Source: Colius striatus (Eukaryota > Chordata > Aves > Coliiformes > Coliidae). From it: a stretch of 64,000 bases of DNA. Of this stretch, positions 26,403 through 38,246 are shown one piece after another. The notes beneath the pieces were generated by a model that saw only the letters and a program-made list of their open reading frames with translations, searched no databases and was not told the DNA's origin. The stretch spans positions 2,728,001-2,792,000 of the forward strand of contig NC_084763.1 of the NCBI RefSeq assembly GCF_028858725.1, written 5' to 3'. The first letter of the stretch is position 1. Each line of letters opens with the position of its first letter. Both the position numbers and the translations under genes were made by a program.

Positions 26403-26846
26403 CTTTGGTGGTCACCCTGGTCTTGCTCTCAGTCCATACCCCACCCAAACTCAGCTCCACGGCTTTGGGATCCCCCCAGGGCTGGGCACTCCCCCAGCTC
26501 CCTGGACAGCCTGGCACAGGGGCTGACACCCCTCTCAGGGAGACAGTTCTGCCTCAGCTCCAATCTCAACCTCCCCTGGAGAAACTTAACACCATTTAGC
26601 CTTGTCACTCATCACTTGGGAGAAGAGACCAACCTCCCTGCAGCCTCCTGTCAGGGAGTGTCAGAGAGTGCTGCTGTCTCCCCTCAGCCCCCTCTTCTCC
26701 AGGCTGAACACCCCCATTCCCTCAGCCCCTCCCCAGCCCCTTGTGCTCCAGCCCCTTCCCCAGCTCTGGTGCCAGACACTCCAGTATCTTTCTTGTAGTG
26801 AGGGGCCCAACACTGAACACAGCACTTGAGGCACAGCCTCCCCATT
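26403..26846 (-). mobile_element. CR1 LINE, 3' region, octamer tail lost
   Basis: Antisense CR1: cccagggctgggcactcccc, agctccctggacagcctggc, acaggggctgacacccctct, then further into the element cagccccctcttctccaggc and tgaacacccccattccctca, which is the reverse complement of CR1 ORF2-end and 3' UTR sequence. The final octamers are not seen on the low-coordinate side, so the copy is damaged or rearranged at its 3' end. An intermediate segment (about 26580-26640) seems altered relative to the copy at 37935-38246. The two copies are inverted relative to each other. Open frames here are repeat-derived. Confidence 0.92.
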
Positions 26847-28136
26847 GCTTAAAGCTTTTACAACCTCAGAGCTGAGAATCAGATTCTGCCTGAGTTATTT
26901 TCTTCCTCTTCCCACATTTTCCCCATCAGTGTGGATAATATTCTTCTCTGACCAAACTAGATAGGCAGAATTCAGAGGATGCTATCCCTCTTCAAAAGCC
27001 AGCCACAACAACAAGAAACCAGGCACATTAAACCAAATGTTAGGGAATTTACAGACAATTAAACCTCCAGCCCCATCCAAGGAGAACGTTTGACACACAT
27101 AGAGGGTGGGATTCAGATTTGATTTTGCTTATACCAACAAAACTAAGGTCCAAACCTGTTTCATTACAGTTAATTGCAGAAGCTGCATTGACTTCAAATT
27201 GGATGCCAAATTGGATGCCTAACGAAAGACTTAATAACCTGCATTGTAAACACGGCACTGGGTACCTGTCCTGTGCAGAGATGCAGAACTTTTAATCTCA
27301 GAAGATATATTTGCACTTGGCTTCACATCACCTTTAATTAAACTTCACCCAGGAGGATTTTGTCTGTGCTTTCACTTTCACTATACAGACAAAAACAAAA
27401 GCCCTTTCAAAAACTCAAGATGTGACCTCTTCTTAAAGGCTGCTTCCATTCTGTGAATTCTGTTCTTCCATGGGTTTTGATCACCTGTAGTGCAGAACTC
27501 TTCTGAAGGGCTCATAAGGAGTATGAGGTTATCACTCTCAAGACTTTAAAGTACTCCAATTTTTAGTGGTCTAGGACCTGTCTGTTTGCAAACACTTAGG
27601 GACAATACAAAGGTATTCTTGTGTTCAGTTGGACTGAGAGAGGAGATTATGGGCCAAGCTTTAAGAATCCTGTCATATATTTGATATAGTATCAAAACAT
27701 ATTGGTCAGCCCAGTTCCTGCAGCCCTCCATCAGAAACAGAGCAGTTTTCCTGATGTTCCTTTCAGTATCCTGCTTATCTGCTATTTTCCTTCCTATTTT
27801 CTGGACACTAGCCCAACCTCGACAGCACAACAGTAGTAACTTTCTGCCACTCTGGCAGGTGAATAACTAAACTGTTTATGGAGTTTCTGTTCATTCACTA
27901 GCAGGTTTGATTTTTTTGCAATTCTTTTATCTGAAAATAAAAATCAATCCAAGCATCAGTACAAACTGCATTCTGAATGAAGCATCTCAGCTGATTTTAG
28001 TTCAGCTCAGAGGGAGCTCCTCTACTCTTGGATTGGAGCATCTGGTTTTAAAACCCTGAACTACTTCTGGAAGGTAGGTGGGAATGTTTCAGGGAGTTTC
28101 AGAAGAAGAATTTAAACAAGGAAATCAAATTGGCCA
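26847..28136. other. Noncoding sequence with a 12-bp tandem duplication
   Basis: No gene is supported (largest frame 94 codons, minus 27546-27830). The word caaattggatgc occurs twice in tandem at 27195-27206 and 27207-27218. Confidence 0.5.
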
Positions 28137-28287
28137 AAAAGTTGAGCCTCCTTCTCTAGAGACATTCCAACCCAGCTGGATGAGTTCCTGTGTGCCCTGC
28201 TCTAGGTGGTGCTGCTCTGGCAGGGGGGTTGCACTGGATGAGCTTTCAAGTCCCTTCCAACCCTTGAGAATTCTGTGATTGTGTGAA
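28137..28287 (+). mobile_element. CR1 LINE, short 3' end
   Basis: About 150 bp of CR1 3' UTR: tgagcctccttctctagaga, ttccaacccagctggatgag, ttcctgtgtgccctgctcta, gggttgcactggatgagct, tcccttccaacccttgag, then a degenerate tail (attctgtgattgtgtga). It is strongly 5'-truncated and noncoding, and belongs to a different subfamily from the 19.4-kb copy, with a DEFLCALL-like end of ORF2. Confidence 0.93.
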
Positions 28288-30803
28288 AAGGTCAATGGCA
28301 CGTGCTGAATTCCCCTCCCACCTCCTCTGCCCTGTGCCAAAGTGAATCTCACCCACAAGGATATGCACATCTTTCCCTCAAGAAGAAGAAAAGAGCCTTT
28401 CCTACTGAAGTTTCAGAGCACATTACTTCTTTGTGCCCTGTAATCCCTCTGCATTACTGAGAGCGAATCACTTCCTGACGTGTCTGGTGAGGGTTATTTC
28501 CTCATCCATAATGCTTACCAACTGTATTGAAATCTTGACACACTATTTTCATGGCTTATAGATATTTCCAGCTAACTGAGTGAGAGGCTCTCTTTTACAG
28601 AGACATTGCTTCGCCTGGAATCAAAGTTAATGCCATCGTTGTATTAAGGGGTTGATTATCAGTTGTTAGCAGCCAAGCAAATGGCTGTTGCTGCTGTAAT
28701 CTCTCCAGTCACAATCCACCAGTGATAATTTGATTCACTAAGCTCAGCTAGTTCAACTGGGAGTGAAGTTTGGACTTGATGGGACAAATTGGGGTGGAGG
28801 CACCAGAAAAAACCAACCTGAAGCGTATTTATTGGCATATATATGATCAAAAAAGACAATGTAAAAAATCACTCATGGTGCCTGAAGACAATGACTATGC
28901 AGGGAGGAAACAAACCAGTCTGGTTTCAGTTCTTGTGTCTTCATAGTACAGACCACTCTTCAAATCCCCAATTTTAAAGGTATTTGTCAAGGTGCATTTG
29001 CCACAGTAGCATCAATTCCCTTAGCTGTGTTGACTTTGCACCACCCATAGGGACCACAAATTCTTACTCTGCTAAATTGTGTCTTTGGGAACCATACAAT
29101 CAACTTCATGAGATGTAGTCTGCTCTTGCTGCCAACATCTAGTGGACCTGATCTGGGTGTATTCCTCTTTCACCACCTGCAGGAAAAATCAGATGAAGAC
29201 ATGAGCATCATGGGGTAGCTTCTTCACACAGGAAGGACTCCAAAGTGATGCAGCGTGTGAAAAACCTTAAATGTGGACACAAGTGCACGTGGTAGAAAAG
29301 AGGAAGCTGGAAAGGGCTGTGAAGAGGGGGGAGACATAGGTCAAAGAAAGGGGGTTGGGGAAATAGCTTAGCAAAAGCAGTGGGAGTGAACCTAATTCCT
29401 TTAATGGCTTAGACTGCTCTGTAGTCGTTCACGGTGAAGGCTCTTTGTTTTTAAGGTTCTCCTGACATAACAAAACTTATTTAGAATGCAGGAAATTCAG
29501 ATTTCTTTGGGAAATGCTGATGTGACAAGTAAAGCTGTTTGTGAGGAGAATGCAATCCTGAGAAACCCCCGACTCAAAAACGTTGGAGAATCGTGTCCTG
29601 TTTTGAGGACTTCTGAGCAGTCAGTTGTGCCAAATGAGTGAGTGAGGTTAGAAAATTCACACCTATTTTCTGGTTGTCGGTTTGTGACCATTTCAAGATT
29701 TTAGGGTTTTGTTCAAAGCCAAGTTGAGGACTTTTATTTTTCAGAAAGCCATCTATTCTTACAAAAAGAGGAAACTGTATCAATTGCTGCTCCAGTGGTA
29801 CCCAAACTGACATAGCAAACGAGCCAGTGGAAACAACCAGGAGTCCCTGCAGCAGCCTTTTGGTTTCATCAGTTCTCAGAGAGACTGAGAGAGCTGTAGC
29901 TTCTGTCACTAGCACCAGCCACCAAAGGAGGTGTGCTTGTGTTGCACTACAATGGTGAAAATGCCCTTTATTCCCAAAGTTCCCCTGCCCCTCCTTGCAA
30001 AGTCCATGAGGGCTCTACTCACGTTTGCGTTTCTTGCAAGGCTCCTAAACTGCATTTTAGAGCTGCCCCATGGAAGCTCTGTTCAGTTATTATATGTTAT
30101 ATAGCCATAATTAATGAGGCAGTTTAACCAACAGAAATCTCAAACACGAATTTGTCTTCATAAGCTGCAGTGGTCTGAGCTGCTGGAAAGAAGAAGTCAA
30201 GCAGGTCTTGGCAGATGAAAGTACCAGTTATTGCAACTATCTCTAACAGAAAGGGTTTTAAATCTCAAGCTACAGCTATGCAAGAGGCATGAAAGCAGCA
30301 ATGTGGTGGAAATTAAACTTTTCTTTTTAAAAGGAATGTGTATTAATGTACATTTGTCCCCAATATTTACCCTGCATAATTACTTCAGTGAACTAAAAAG
30401 GCATGTATTTCTAATTACATGGAGATAACTGCCATTCACACTACAGGGATCCTTTGTTTAAAAGCAATTCTTGCCATACTTTGAAGGCTGTTGGAGAAAT
30501 ATATTAGAAAGAACAAAGTCCCACGTTTCTGTTCACTCAAAGCAGTGAAAAATAATAGAGAACTAGAAAAATAACAGTGCTGGCTTTTGGAATCAGGGTC
30601 CCAATTGATTTACAGTGTGAGATTTTTTTCAGTATGTCAAATCAACTTGCCCTGTCTTTACCTCAGAGGCATGTTTATGTTAGCATCTAAAATGCATAAC
30701 TTGAAAATGAGTCAATAATTAAGAAAGAATTAAAGCAGGTGTACGTGTATTGATCATGGAGCAGGCTGGAAAACATAAGTGTTGGTAGCAGACTCTTGCA
30801 GGG
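28288..30803. other. Noncoding sequence with a candidate conserved element
   Basis: No gene is supported (largest frame 113 codons, minus 29574-29915). The block at about 28530-28760 has the look of conserved noncoding DNA: balanced, non-repetitive, AT-rich words such as ggggttgattatcag and tccagtcacaatccacc, with no CpG decay signs. This cannot be verified from one sequence. The rest is unremarkable. Confidence 0.35.
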
Positions 30804-31386
30804 TGTCCTGATCTTGGCTGGGATGGAGTTAATTTTCTCCCTCGTAGCTGTACAGGGATGTGGTTTGTATTCAGTGTGAGAATCATGTTGGTAACACTCT
30901 GATGGTTTAGTTGTTGCTGAGTAGTGCTGACCCTAAGTGAAGGACTTTCAGCTTGCTGTGCTCTGCCAGACAGGAGAGACACAAGGAGCTGGGAGGCAGC
31001 ATGACCAGGAGAGTTGACCTGAACTAGCCAAAGGGCTATTCCATATCCTAGGATGTGATGCCCAGCACAGAAACTGGGAGGAGCTGGTGGGGAGGGGCAG
31101 GTCACTGCTTGAGCATTGGTCAGGTGGTGGGGGGCAGTCGGATTGGGCATCACTTGTCTTTTTTGGGCATCACTTTGCTTCCTTGGGTTTTATTTCTCTC
31201 TCTCTCTTTGTTATCTTTTAATTATTGTCATTCTTATCATCATTATCATTATTTCAGTCATTAAACTGTTCTTCTCTCAACCCACAAGCTTTACTTCTTT
31301 TTCCATTCTGCTCCCCTTCCCACTGGGGGAGGAGTGAGCGAGCGGCTGCGTGGGGCTTAGCTGTTGGCTGGGGTTACACCACAGCA
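30804..31386 (+). mobile_element. Solo LTR of an avian endogenous retrovirus (family A)
   Basis: A 583-bp element beginning TGTCCTG and ending in CA, the TG...CA ends expected of an LTR. The start (ggctgggatggagttaattt) and end (gaggagtgagcgagcggctg, then gcgtggggcttag) match a sequence I recall as a common avian LTR. A likely polyadenylation signal ATTAAA lies at 31260-31265. No gag, pol or env sequence adjoins it, so it is a solo LTR left by recombination. Flanking caggg and cgggg could be a 5-bp target duplication with one mismatch. Internally, a 20-bp segment carrying ttgggcatcactt is duplicated (31143 and 31163), which the related LTR at 52605-53133 lacks. The exact family name was not determined. 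Confidence 0.88.
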
Positions 31387-32763
31387 CGGGGCATGCTGGC
31401 GTGGTGGTCACATTAAAGCCAATCTATGAACACATGCAAATGATGTATTATTTCTCTACTTAGACAAAAGATCTCCATCAGCTTGAACCTGATGGTTTTA
31501 TTTCCTTCCTCTAGTTGGCTGTTGGTGCCAAGCAGCCGTAGGCAGCTCACACACTAACGCCAATAACGATTCTGCTTCGAATGGAAACGCTCAGAGACAG
31601 TTATGGAAGAAATGAAGGTGCTTTTCATGAGTTCACCCAGATAGCCCTTGGTTTTCAACCAGATTCGAAATCTACCATACAGTACAAACTTTCTCCAGAC
31701 TATGATCTCCACAGAACAAACAAGACCTCCCCTGATTTAGTAACAATCTCAGTGTGTGTGTCATTGACGTGCCAACGCTCACAAAGCATAATCCCATCAG
31801 TAGCTGTGCGTTACACAGACTGCAGGGAGAAAGGCAGCTTTATGGGTTTGGAAAATAACTGGCAGCACTGAAGAATGAACCAACCAATTATGCCCTGAAG
31901 CAACCAGTGTGACTTTGAATAGAAATAAGGCATCGTAAGGTTATTTAACACAATATTTCAAAGCGAGGGTGAGGATTTGCTCATCTTCTGCCTGTAGCCG
32001 CTGTCTGCATCGTACAGTGCAGGATACTGTGCTTAAATAATTGTTGACATTTTAGGCACGTGGTGCATATATTCTGGAATACAATAATGATGAAAGGAGC
32101 TGCCTGGGCCACTGGAGATATGATGTGTCATTGATATAAAGCCAGGAAAGAGAAAGCACCAACAAACCACACTCACAAAAAGCCTTCCGTAGTGAATAAC
32201 AAGTGTCCTCCTGTCACCTCTGGATGAGATGAAGGTTAGAGCACTAAAAAAAAGTCCTGTCTACATTCTAGCTGGGGGACTCTTACAATGAATACTCTTT
32301 ACACCCCGATCCCTTCTGCCACCTTAGAGGTGTGATCAGCAAGGATCCAATGACACCTCTGCAGATTTGCTGTCCATCAGCTATGTTGCCATAAACATTC
32401 TTACCCCTGAATGTGTTGTTCTGATAAAATATCCCTGTTAATTTGCAGCAATAGTTTTCTAGCTTTCAAAGTAGAGCTTATTTGTGGGCATCAGCTATTG
32501 CAGTGACACCCTGACTTTGAATTTAGGAAGGAATAGTCTTCTGGTAGACAGGACTGTGGGACACATTTCCTAGGTGACCTCTTTCCTGAAGAAAGTCACT
32601 TCAGTCAAATGGTTTTACACATTTTTAATGACAGAAGGCAACATTAGTGTCACCTGATCTGAAATCCTGTGTTTGAAAAACCTTCACTACATAGCACACA
32701 TAAAACCAGGCTAATAATTGTACAAGTAGTCACCATTTTCTCTACCTAGCATCAAGCACAAGC
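31387..32763. other. Noncoding sequence, possible conserved block
   Basis: No gene is supported (largest frame 96 codons at 31581-31871). The sequence at about 31930-32150 is non-repetitive with words such as gcttaaataattgttgacat and may be a conserved element; this is a guess from texture only. Confidence 0.35.
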
Positions 32764-32925
32764 TGCCCTGGGGAACCGTGGAGTCTCTTTCTTTGGGGGT
32801 CTTCAGAACCCACCTGGACATGTTCCTGTGTGACCTGATCTAAGTGGGACCTGCTTTAGCAGAGGGATTGGACTAGATGATCCCTAAAGGTCCCTTCCAA
32901 CCCCTACCATCCTGTGATTCTATGA
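32764..32925 (+). mobile_element. CR1 LINE, short 3' end
   Basis: CR1 3' UTR with ctgccctggggaaccgtgga, gggtcttcagaacccacctg, gacatgttcctgtgtgacct, gggattggactagatgatcc, ctaaaggtcccttccaaccc and a single terminal octamer-like attctatga. It is 5'-truncated with no coding capacity, and resembles the 19.4-kb copy with several substitutions, so it is moderately old. Confidence 0.95.
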
Positions 32926-33099
32926 AGTAACCCACCAACACTTGGTGATGCAGAGAAACACTGTTGTTTTGCTAAGGGGAAACAGAGGGATGGGTAGGAT
33001 TTATGCTGTCACCTAACCAGAATTAAGCAATAACTACTTGCCATACCCATTTGAATGGCCAGTCTACTAAATCTCATTGCCAGTCCAATAGATGGTGAT
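32926..33099. other. Noncoding spacer
   Basis: Short unique sequence between a CR1 tail and the hexanucleotide array. The last bases (gatggtgat) are the degenerate edge of the array. Confidence 0.5.
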
Positions 33100-33189
33100 G
33101 GAGATGGAGATGGAGATGGAGATGGAGATGGAGATGGAGATGGAGATGGAGGTGGAGGTGGAGGTGGAGGTGGAGGTGGAGGTGGAGAT
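33100..33189. repeat. Hexanucleotide array: (GGAGAT)8 (GGAGGT)6 (GGAGAT)1
   Basis: Fifteen perfect 6-bp units in 90 bp, in two homogeneous blocks that differ by one base per unit (A or G at the fifth position), closed by one unit of the first type. The strand bias is strong, with purines plus T on the plus strand. A minus-strand frame across it (33009-33242) encodes an uninterrupted Pro-Ser then poly-Pro run. That is a by-product of the 6-bp period and not a gene. Confidence 0.97.
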
Positions 33190-36100
33190 GGACTAGGCAT
33201 TGCTTTGGACAATGATGATGTGAGCATTTGAGCAACTGACACAACTGCTATGTCTTGTGTTTCTTTAAACTCCAGTGGTGAGAAACAGCATGAGCTTTTT
33301 AATCCACTTGTTCCCTATTGTTCCCAAACTGAAACAAGTGGGTCATCTTTAAGCAGAGTTTAGTATCATCTCATAACCTGGTCCTGGTGCTCCTCCAGCT
33401 CCCAAGTTCCCAGTGCAAGGACGTTTGGTACTTCCATAAGGGAAGAAGCCACCAAGTGGGTTAGAAAAACAGTTCACCCAAAACTGGTGGTATTATCCCT
33501 GCTTCTGAAACTAGAAAGCAAACCAGCAGTACCTTACAGTAAGAAATGCTCAATGCAGTCATCCAAATAGCAGCACCTTGGAAACAAACTACTGTCTTCT
33601 GAAGGATGCCCTTGCTGAGGGCTGCATCTCCTTTCTATTCAGAAAGATTCATTCCAAACCCAGCAGAATAACTGGGATTCCAGGGAAGGCTTTCATGCCA
33701 CTTTTACCATGTTAGTTAAACAGCTCCATGAATTCACCCAGTTGCCACCACCCCTGGGCTTTGGCTGCCCTAGGGTTTCTAGGAAAGGTAGCTCAAAGCT
33801 GCAGAGCATAATTTTTACCTAAGCTTCTCAGGACTGGTTGGAAGAGCACATCTTCAGCAATGAATTTCCTTTACCTTTTTGTCATGCTGGAGGCCAGAAG
33901 GGAGAATGAGATGGGATCTGGTAGCAGGGCTCAGCAGTGAAGCAGAAATAAAGACAGCAGTTTTGGTGATAATTCTGGTGCACTTAGCCAGATAATGTTT
34001 CCATGATTCTTTACAACTACTTTCCTTCTCACACCATTGAATTTTTCTAGTCTCTGATGTCTACTTTGCTCTCAAATAATAGATTTAACAAGTAGCTTCT
34101 ATATTGTCCCAGAAGCAAAGGAGACAAGGCTACAGAACAAGCTATTTTCCCATTAAATGGAGAAGGACAAAGATTCATGTCCAGGATTCCCTGTGTGTTA
34201 ACTGGAGAGGGTGAATTCAGGCTGCAGTGCTTTCTCTGTTAACATGCCTCAAATGTATCTTTTTAGCCCTCAGCCTTTCTCATCCCCTCATCTCATTTCA
34301 ATGCCTGGAAATTCCAGGCTGTTAGTAAGACTTGCTTTTGAAAAGGGTTTTTCTGTTACTTTCTGTTTCTTCATCCTGGCTGCCTAATCCTAACAAGAGC
34401 AGAAATTCACTGTAGTCCTCTGTCAGTCCTAAGCTCAGCACATCACAGCCTTCCTGAGTTCAGATGGCTTCATTTCTCACTGCTCTACTGCAGTCTCAAC
34501 ACTGTGCACCAAGGACTTCCCCCGCTTCTCCTTTCCTTTCTTCACAAGTCCTCAAGTTATCCTCCAATTAAAACAAAAGGATACATTTTGAATCCTAACT
34601 TTACCACCTTCATGTGAAAGTTTCAAACGTTTTCAAGTGCTTTAATGCTTTCAGTCGAGAAAATTGGTGGTCATCAGTGGATGGGAATCAATGTTGTGTT
34701 ATATTAGTAATTAATGAGCACTAAATACCTGAGAGCTCAGCTCCCCGGCAAAATGAGACTTCACAAGGTGATTCTGAAGCGATTTACTTGTGTTATGTTA
34801 AGGTAAATAGCACTCTTTGCTAGGGAAGGCAGAAGAGTTACAGGTTGAGTGTGTTGTTTTAAGACAGATTGTTAAACAAGGCTAATTACAAAAGGTACCA
34901 TGTGCCAGCATCCGAGATGAATACTAATGTGAGCAAACTGGGGCTCAGACACAACGGTTTCCAGCGGCTGCCAGGGCCATTTCAGCATTAAACTGATCCT
35001 GCTGCTTGTCTTGATGTTCATATTTTCAGTTGTTGTTTAACCTCTACAAAAGAGGTTTCCCAAGATGGAGTGTCTGTTTAAAAGGTCCTCAGCCAGCTGA
35101 AAACTATCGTGTCGTGGAAATCAAGTGTATGGGTGTATTTAATACACTGAAATAACAGAAAAAGCAGCATAAGAAAGCAACAGAGTAAAAAACAATACAT
35201 ATCTTCCTTTCAAAATGAAAAATATGGCATTATGCCACCTTTACTTCAGCAGAAAGCTGTTTTGTATCTAAATTCATGCAGTCAAGCAACGCTCAGGCAG
35301 TTGCATCGCTTCATTGGCCGAACATCCCTAAGAACACGATCATTTAGGTCTTAAGGTTTAATTAGCAGAATCCAGTTTGGGAAAATGAACAGCATGGAGG
35401 TGCCAAAACATGAAATCCTAAAAATAGGAACCCATAAATCTTCCCGCTGTGGTGCACATATGCAGCTGTACAGTATCTGATGGATTGAAAGCGCTGCCTG
35501 AGAGCAGCATTAAGATTCGCAGCAGCAGAGGAGCTCTACTGAACAAATTTCATAGGGCAGCAGGAATTTATCATGTTTGTTCTGTCAATGTAACTCACAT
35601 CTCACTCGCTAAACCCCATAAAGGAGCAGGGGAAGCAAAGAGAGAAATGCAAAGGAGAGGAAATGGAATGATATCAAGCAGGGATTTTCTTCAGAGAGAT
35701 TTATACCCGAGCTGCTTTGAAGCCACGTTGTTTCTCCAGGAAGAAAGGAAATGCAAAATAACAGAGCCATTAACTAGTATATTGTTTTTATTTTGCTCTT
35801 TCGTGACATAGTGTTTTTTCTGAGGTGTTCTGTCAAAATAGCAATTCCCAATCCTTTTCAAAGGAGTGCACACAGTATTTCCACTTGAAGAGAAGCAGAT
35901 CATAAACCCATATGGCGTGCTCCTCCAGCAATCACTTTGACAGATCTTGGGACAGGAGCCAACACAAATGTTTTCTTCAGAAAAAGGATATGAGTCTAGC
36001 CAATCTTTCCAGCTATTGTTTGGCCTTTGCTTGAATTGTGCAGCCTAGCAAACAGTCTTCCTTTCTGTCACAGAATAGGCTTCCTCAGTGGGACTGGCAA

Positions 36101-37934
36101 ATAGATGTACTGAAAAATCATGGGATTGGCTCTGAGATCATTGTATAAACCCAAACTCAGAGGAGTCCATGAGGGAGAATTTTCTGCCACCAGTCCCCTC
36201 TGAAGATGGGAAATAAGCATCTGGTCTGCTTTATTTACCCAAATGACAATACTGTTCCTGTCACAAAGCCTGCCAGAGAGGTTTCATCACTGGCTGTGAA
36301 ACTGGTTTTGGAGGTGCAAAGGTGACAGAGGACCACTGGTAGTGAACTCAAAAGGGGATCTGAGGAGGTGTGCAGGGTATACCATGCAGCAAATGACTTA
36401 AAGAGTAAAAGTAGCACATTCAGGCTTGGTACCAACCTCCAACATCAGTAGAACACTGTGGATTGTCTTTCTGGAGCACAAACACTGTCCCAAGAAGTAC
36501 TGAGATTACATCTATACAGACAGGAGTCCCAGATGGGTGTTGTTGGTCGAAGCAGCAGTGCTGTGAACTTTGCAGTCAGCATTAACCAGGCTCTTGGCAG
36601 CCCAGAATTCACTGTACAGAGATGTGACAGATGGTGACTCTAGGTCCTGTAAGACAGTAGAAGCAGAGCTGATGTCCTAGTGTGAAACCTACTAGCTCAA
36701 CATCAACGTAGGCATTGACAAACCAGTTCTTCACAGCTGAGCTAATTGGAAGGAGAGTCAGCCTTTGCAGAAAGACCAGAGGCATGGGCTGCCCCTCTCA
36801 ATGCAGAGAAACTTGGGTCTTGATTTTCCTCTCCCTTTTTAATGTGCCTTTCCTGGTTTCCTAAATAAAAAGATGGTAGTGAGCTCATATTCTCAAGGAC
36901 TTCTGTGAGCTGTACCAGGGAAAAAACCTCTCCAGAAGTGGCCAAGGAAAGTGTACTTAAAATTCAAGTAGCTGCAGGCAGGAACAATGCACCAGAGAGG
37001 TGTTCAAACCTTAACTTTATTGGAAGAAAGTCCTTTCACATAACCTAGTTCAAGTCTTTGTGGGTGTTATTGGCATCTGTCAGAAGATTCCTGAGCTAAA
37101 TAAATGAGTTCTCAGAACAATTTTCTGACAGATTAGGTGGTTCTCAGCCTTTTTGTTAAGAAAACACAACTTTTGGCTAATGTCTCGGGACCTATTGTGG
37201 TGATCACAAGAGAGGAGAGACATGAGGTAAAGGATGATGTGAGGTAAAGCACATGCATTTATCTGGGTTTAATAACAGATTGGCCCTTTCTGCTATATAC
37301 AACATAAAAAGTAAGGCAAGTGGATGTCCAGTGTGCCCAAAGTGCAAGGCTGGAGCTGTTCTTTGAATCTAGGGAGGAAGGAGTATTTAAACCTTGAAAT
37401 TAAGGCAAAGGATGGGGTGGTTTAGAGGCTATTTTCAGTGTATGCTGTTCATACCTGCATAGGAAGCAAACACATATAGTCACAAAATAGCCCTGCCAAC
37501 CTGCTTTTTATTCAGACATCTTTTCAGTACAGGCTAAGTGGAATGTGAATTGTCTAGAAATTGACTCTGCACGTGTGCATGTGAGAGAGAGAAATGGTCC
37601 AGCAGACCTAGAATATACCTCACATTGTCAAAAAGTGGGGATTGAGGGCAACGTTTTAGTGACCAGTCCCTGTGACCTGTGCTGTAATGACATTCTGTTC
37701 CCAAACTTCCCTGGTTTAACAGACGTATTTAAACACAATAACAAACATTTGATTTTTGTCAAATGAGCTCTTTTGAACTCTTTTGGTGTTGCTAAATGTG
37801 TCTGTCTTGTGACAGTGTGCAGAGCAGAGATGCAACCTTCTGTTTTTTCTGTTTAAAGTGTGCACATCTCAATAGAGTACAGGTATGTTCTGCTTTTAAA
37901 GGAAATAAAGGATTGCTAGCCATTGACATGGAGG
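33190..37934. other. Noncoding sequence with candidate conserved elements
   Basis: No gene is supported; the largest frame is 120 codons (plus 35449-35811) with no recognisable motif. Two segments look like conserved noncoding DNA by texture: about 34860-35060 (acaaggctaattacaaaagg and onward) and about 35220-35460 (ggtttaattagcagaatcc and onward). The remainder is unique sequence without visible repeats. Confidence 0.35.
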
Positions 37935-38246
37935 TTGTAGCAAGGTGGGAGTCAGTCTCTTCTCCCAAGTAACAAGCGACAGAGCAAGAGGAGGAAGCCT
38001 CAGGTTTCCCCAGGGGAGGTTTGGATTGGAGCTGAGGCACAACTGTTTCCCTGAGAGGGGTGTCAGCCCCTGTGCCAGGCTGCCCAGGGAGCTGGGGGAG
38101 TGCCCAGCCCTGGAGGGGTCCCAAAGCTGTGGGGCTGAGGTGCTGAGGGCTGTGGGTCAGTGGTGGGCTGGGCAGGGTGAGGGCAGGGCTGGCACTGCAG
38201 CAGCTTCAAGGGCTTTTCCAACCAAAACTGTTCCATGACTCTATAA
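37935..38246 (+). mobile_element. CR1 LINE, 3' end, well preserved
   Basis: CR1 3' region of a second subfamily: cttctcccaagtaacaagcg, aggggaggtttggattggag, gagaggggtgtcagcccctg, tgccaggctgcccagggagc, tggggctgaggtgctgaggg, cttttccaaccaaaactgtt, then ccatgactctataa as a degenerate octamer tail. It is 5'-truncated. The 97-codon frame in it is repeat-derived. It is inverted relative to the copy at 26403-26846 and parallel to the one at 62950-63154. Confidence 0.95.

Noticed and set aside
30719..31153. 144-codon minus-strand frame
   Set aside because: It runs across the start of the solo LTR and is a by-product of repeat sequence.
33009..33242. Proline/serine-rich small protein on the minus strand
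   Set aside because: Created by the 6-bp period of the hexanucleotide array, which is always open in frame; no other support.
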